A model generated the notes under the pieces. It had not been told where the DNA came from and did no database searches. It saw only the letters and a list, made by a program, of their open reading frames with translations. This document shows positions 7,618-8,491 of a DNA stretch of 8,491 bases, in pieces. Source of the DNA: Planctomycetota bacterium (GTDB taxonomy: Bacteria > Planctomycetota > J058 > J103); the NCBI GenBank assembly GCA_003694875.1, contig RFJN01000095.1:1-8491 (forward strand). The letters run 5' to 3'. Both the position numbers and the translations under genes were made by a program. Position 1 is the stretch's first letter, and every line of letters starts with the position of its first letter.

Positions 7618-7658
7618 ACGGGGCAGGCCCGGCGCGCCCCGTCGCGTGCGCGGCCTGC
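7618..7658 (+). terminator. Overlapping alternative stems after atpC, possible operon end
   Basis: Two perfect 7-bp stems share bases and cannot form together: 7618-7624 with 7636-7642, and 7623-7629 with 7652-7658. The second is followed by a moderately T-rich run (about 7660-7678) without a real oligo-T tract. This could be a weak or Rho-dependent end of the atp transcript, or a leader of the next gene. The rest of the 7549-7694 gap shows no gene. Confidence 0.35.
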
Positions 7659-7681
7659 GGTGTTCGTCGTCTGTCTCTGCT

Positions 7682-7686
7682 GGGAG
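7682..7686 (+). promoter_or_regulatory. Shine-Dalgarno candidate for the gene at 7695
   Basis: GGGAG eight bases before the GTG at 7695. It overlaps the alternative in-frame GTG at 7686, which favours 7695, though both are possible. Confidence 0.45.
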
Positions 7687-7694
7687 TGAGCCCC

Positions 7695-8336
7695 GTGTCC
7701 GGAACCGGCCCAAGCTCCGTCTCGACCTCGACCGACCGTGCTCCGTCCTCGCCCGCGGCACGCAAGGACGCGCAGCCGCCCGCGCGGGCGGCCGCGCCGC
7801 GCAGCGTCGATCCGCGTGCCTCCTGGATCGCGCACCGCATGAACGAGATGCCGAAGTACGTCATGTTCCTGTACAACCTGCTGCTCGACGCCAACATCGA
7901 CTGGCGCTTCAAGGAGCACGCCTTCGGCACGCTGCGCTACATCTTCGAGGAAGACGGCATCATCCCCGACGACGACCCGCTGCTCGGGCGTCTCGACGAT
8001 CTCGCGTTCACCTTCCGCTGCTTCGCCGAACTGATCGGTTCGCTGCCCGAGGGCAAGCTCGCGATCTACGAGCAGGTGCTCGCCGCCTACGCGATCCCGA
8101 TCCGCCAGTACGTCGCCGAGGCGCCGCAGTGGCTCGGCGACTTCTACTTCGCGGTGGCGACGCTGTATCCGCAGACGATCACACGTCTGTGCGACAAGCT
8201 CGGCAACGCGATCAAGACCGGCGAACTCGTGCGCGCGCTGCAGCACTACCTCGAGACGTTCAAGCCCGACGATCCGAACAGCGCCAAGATGGAACGCTGC
8301 GTCGTGTTCCTCGACAACTACAAGCTGGGCCGTTGA
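7695..8336 (+). CDS. DUF1232/YkvA-like domain protein of unknown function
   Basis: 213 residues from the GTG at 7695 (216 if the GTG at 7686 is used). The first ~40 residues are Ser/Thr/Pro/Ala-rich and probably disordered. The core (about 53-112) has aromatic and Leu-rich helices, then IIPDDDPLLGRLDDLAF (89-105), which resembles the IPD-x-x-P-x-LG-x-LDDL pattern of the DUF1232 (YkvA) family; that match is from memory of the pattern. The C-terminal half (113-213) is mostly helical, with several Tyr and Trp, and no catalytic motif I can name. In DUF1232 proteins this segment is often membrane-associated, but here it is fairly polar, so a soluble or peripheral protein is likelier. It sits 146 bases after atpC and overlaps the next gene by four bases. 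Function unknown; no link to ATP synthase is shown by the sequence. Confidence 0.75.
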   Translation: MSGTGPSSVSTSTDRAPSSPAARKDAQPPARAAAPRSVDPRASWIAHRMNEMPKYVMFLYNLLLDANIDWRFKEHAFGTLRYIFEEDGIIPDDDPLLGRLDDLAFTFRCFAELIGSLPEGKLAIYEQVLAAYAIPIRQYVAEAPQWLGDFYFAVATLYPQTITRLCDKLGNAIKTGELVRALQHYLETFKPDDPNSAKMERCVVFLDNYKLGR

Positions 8337-8491
8337 CGCGACGCTCCCGCGGCGACGCGCTGCTGCTGTCGGATCTGCACCTCGGCGCGGGCCGCGCGCC
8401 GGAGCGCCGGCTCGAGGCGTTCGAGCGCTTCTGCGCCGAGCACGCGGCGCGCGGCTTCGGGGCGGTCTACTGTCTCGGGGACCTGTTCCAC
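8333..8491 (+). CDS. Metallophosphoesterase, LpxH-like (3' end outside window)
   Basis: The first 53 codons of a gene running off the right edge. The TTG at 8333 overlaps the TGA of the preceding gene (TTGA), and no ATG or GTG lies in frame nearby, so this start is likely but has only a weak ribosome binding site. Motif I of the calcineurin-like phosphoesterase fold is seen as LLSDLHLG (residues 11-18, with D14 and H16 as metal ligands), and motif II as CLGDLFH (47-53, with D50). The DLHLG...GDLF spacing is like that of UDP-2,3-diacylglucosamine hydrolase (LpxH, lipid A synthesis) and related enzymes, but too little is visible to decide the substrate. Translational coupling suggests co-expression with the DUF1232-like gene. 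Confidence 0.75.
   Translation, partial: MTRRSRGDALLLSDLHLGAGRAPERRLEAFERFCAEHAARGFGAVYCLGDLFH

Overview
This window is a nearly complete single operon for an F1Fo-type ATP synthase, all on the + strand, followed by two further + strand genes. The DNA is very GC-rich, with third codon positions almost all G or C. The gene order is atpB (a), atpE (c), two different b-type genes (b' then b), atpH (delta), atpA (alpha), atpG (gamma), atpD (beta), atpC (epsilon). Having Fo and F1 genes together, paired b'/b genes, and a b subunit that starts with a signal-peptide-like segment suggests a high-GC Gram-negative bacterium, perhaps of the deltaproteobacterial/myxobacterial kind. That placement is an inference; no rRNA or lineage marker is present.

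Layout: 8-784 subunit a (the true start may lie left of the window); 858-1124 subunit c; 1125-1278 a 154-base gap with two RNA hairpins; 1279-1791 b'; 1788-2390 b (4-base ATGA overlap with b'); 2394-2999 delta; 3081-4616 alpha; 4675-5568 gamma (GTG start); 5617-7053 beta; 7096-7548 epsilon; 7549-7694 a gap with overlapping alternative stems and a weak promoter candidate; 7695-8336 a protein with a DUF1232/YkvA-like core; 8333-8491 the start of a calcineurin-like (LpxH-like) metallophosphoesterase cut off by the window edge.

The nine ATP synthase genes encode a full rotary enzyme. Subunits a and c carry the ion path, b and b' with delta form the outer stalk, gamma and epsilon the rotor shaft, and alpha3beta3 the catalytic head. 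The nucleotide-binding and catalytic motifs in alpha and beta, the stator arginine of a and the carboxylate of c are all present, so the enzyme should be active.

I do not see a new biological system here. The points worth a second look are details: an Arg in place of the usual Phe two residues after the essential Arg of subunit a, with locally odd codons; strong perfect hairpins just upstream of the Shine-Dalgarno sequences of atpE and b', and a weaker one before atpA; a partial sodium-type ligand set in subunit c; a signal-peptide-like start and His-rich stretch in b; a His-rich tail on a; a proline-rich insert in the epsilon C-terminal domain; and the two genes coupled behind the operon.
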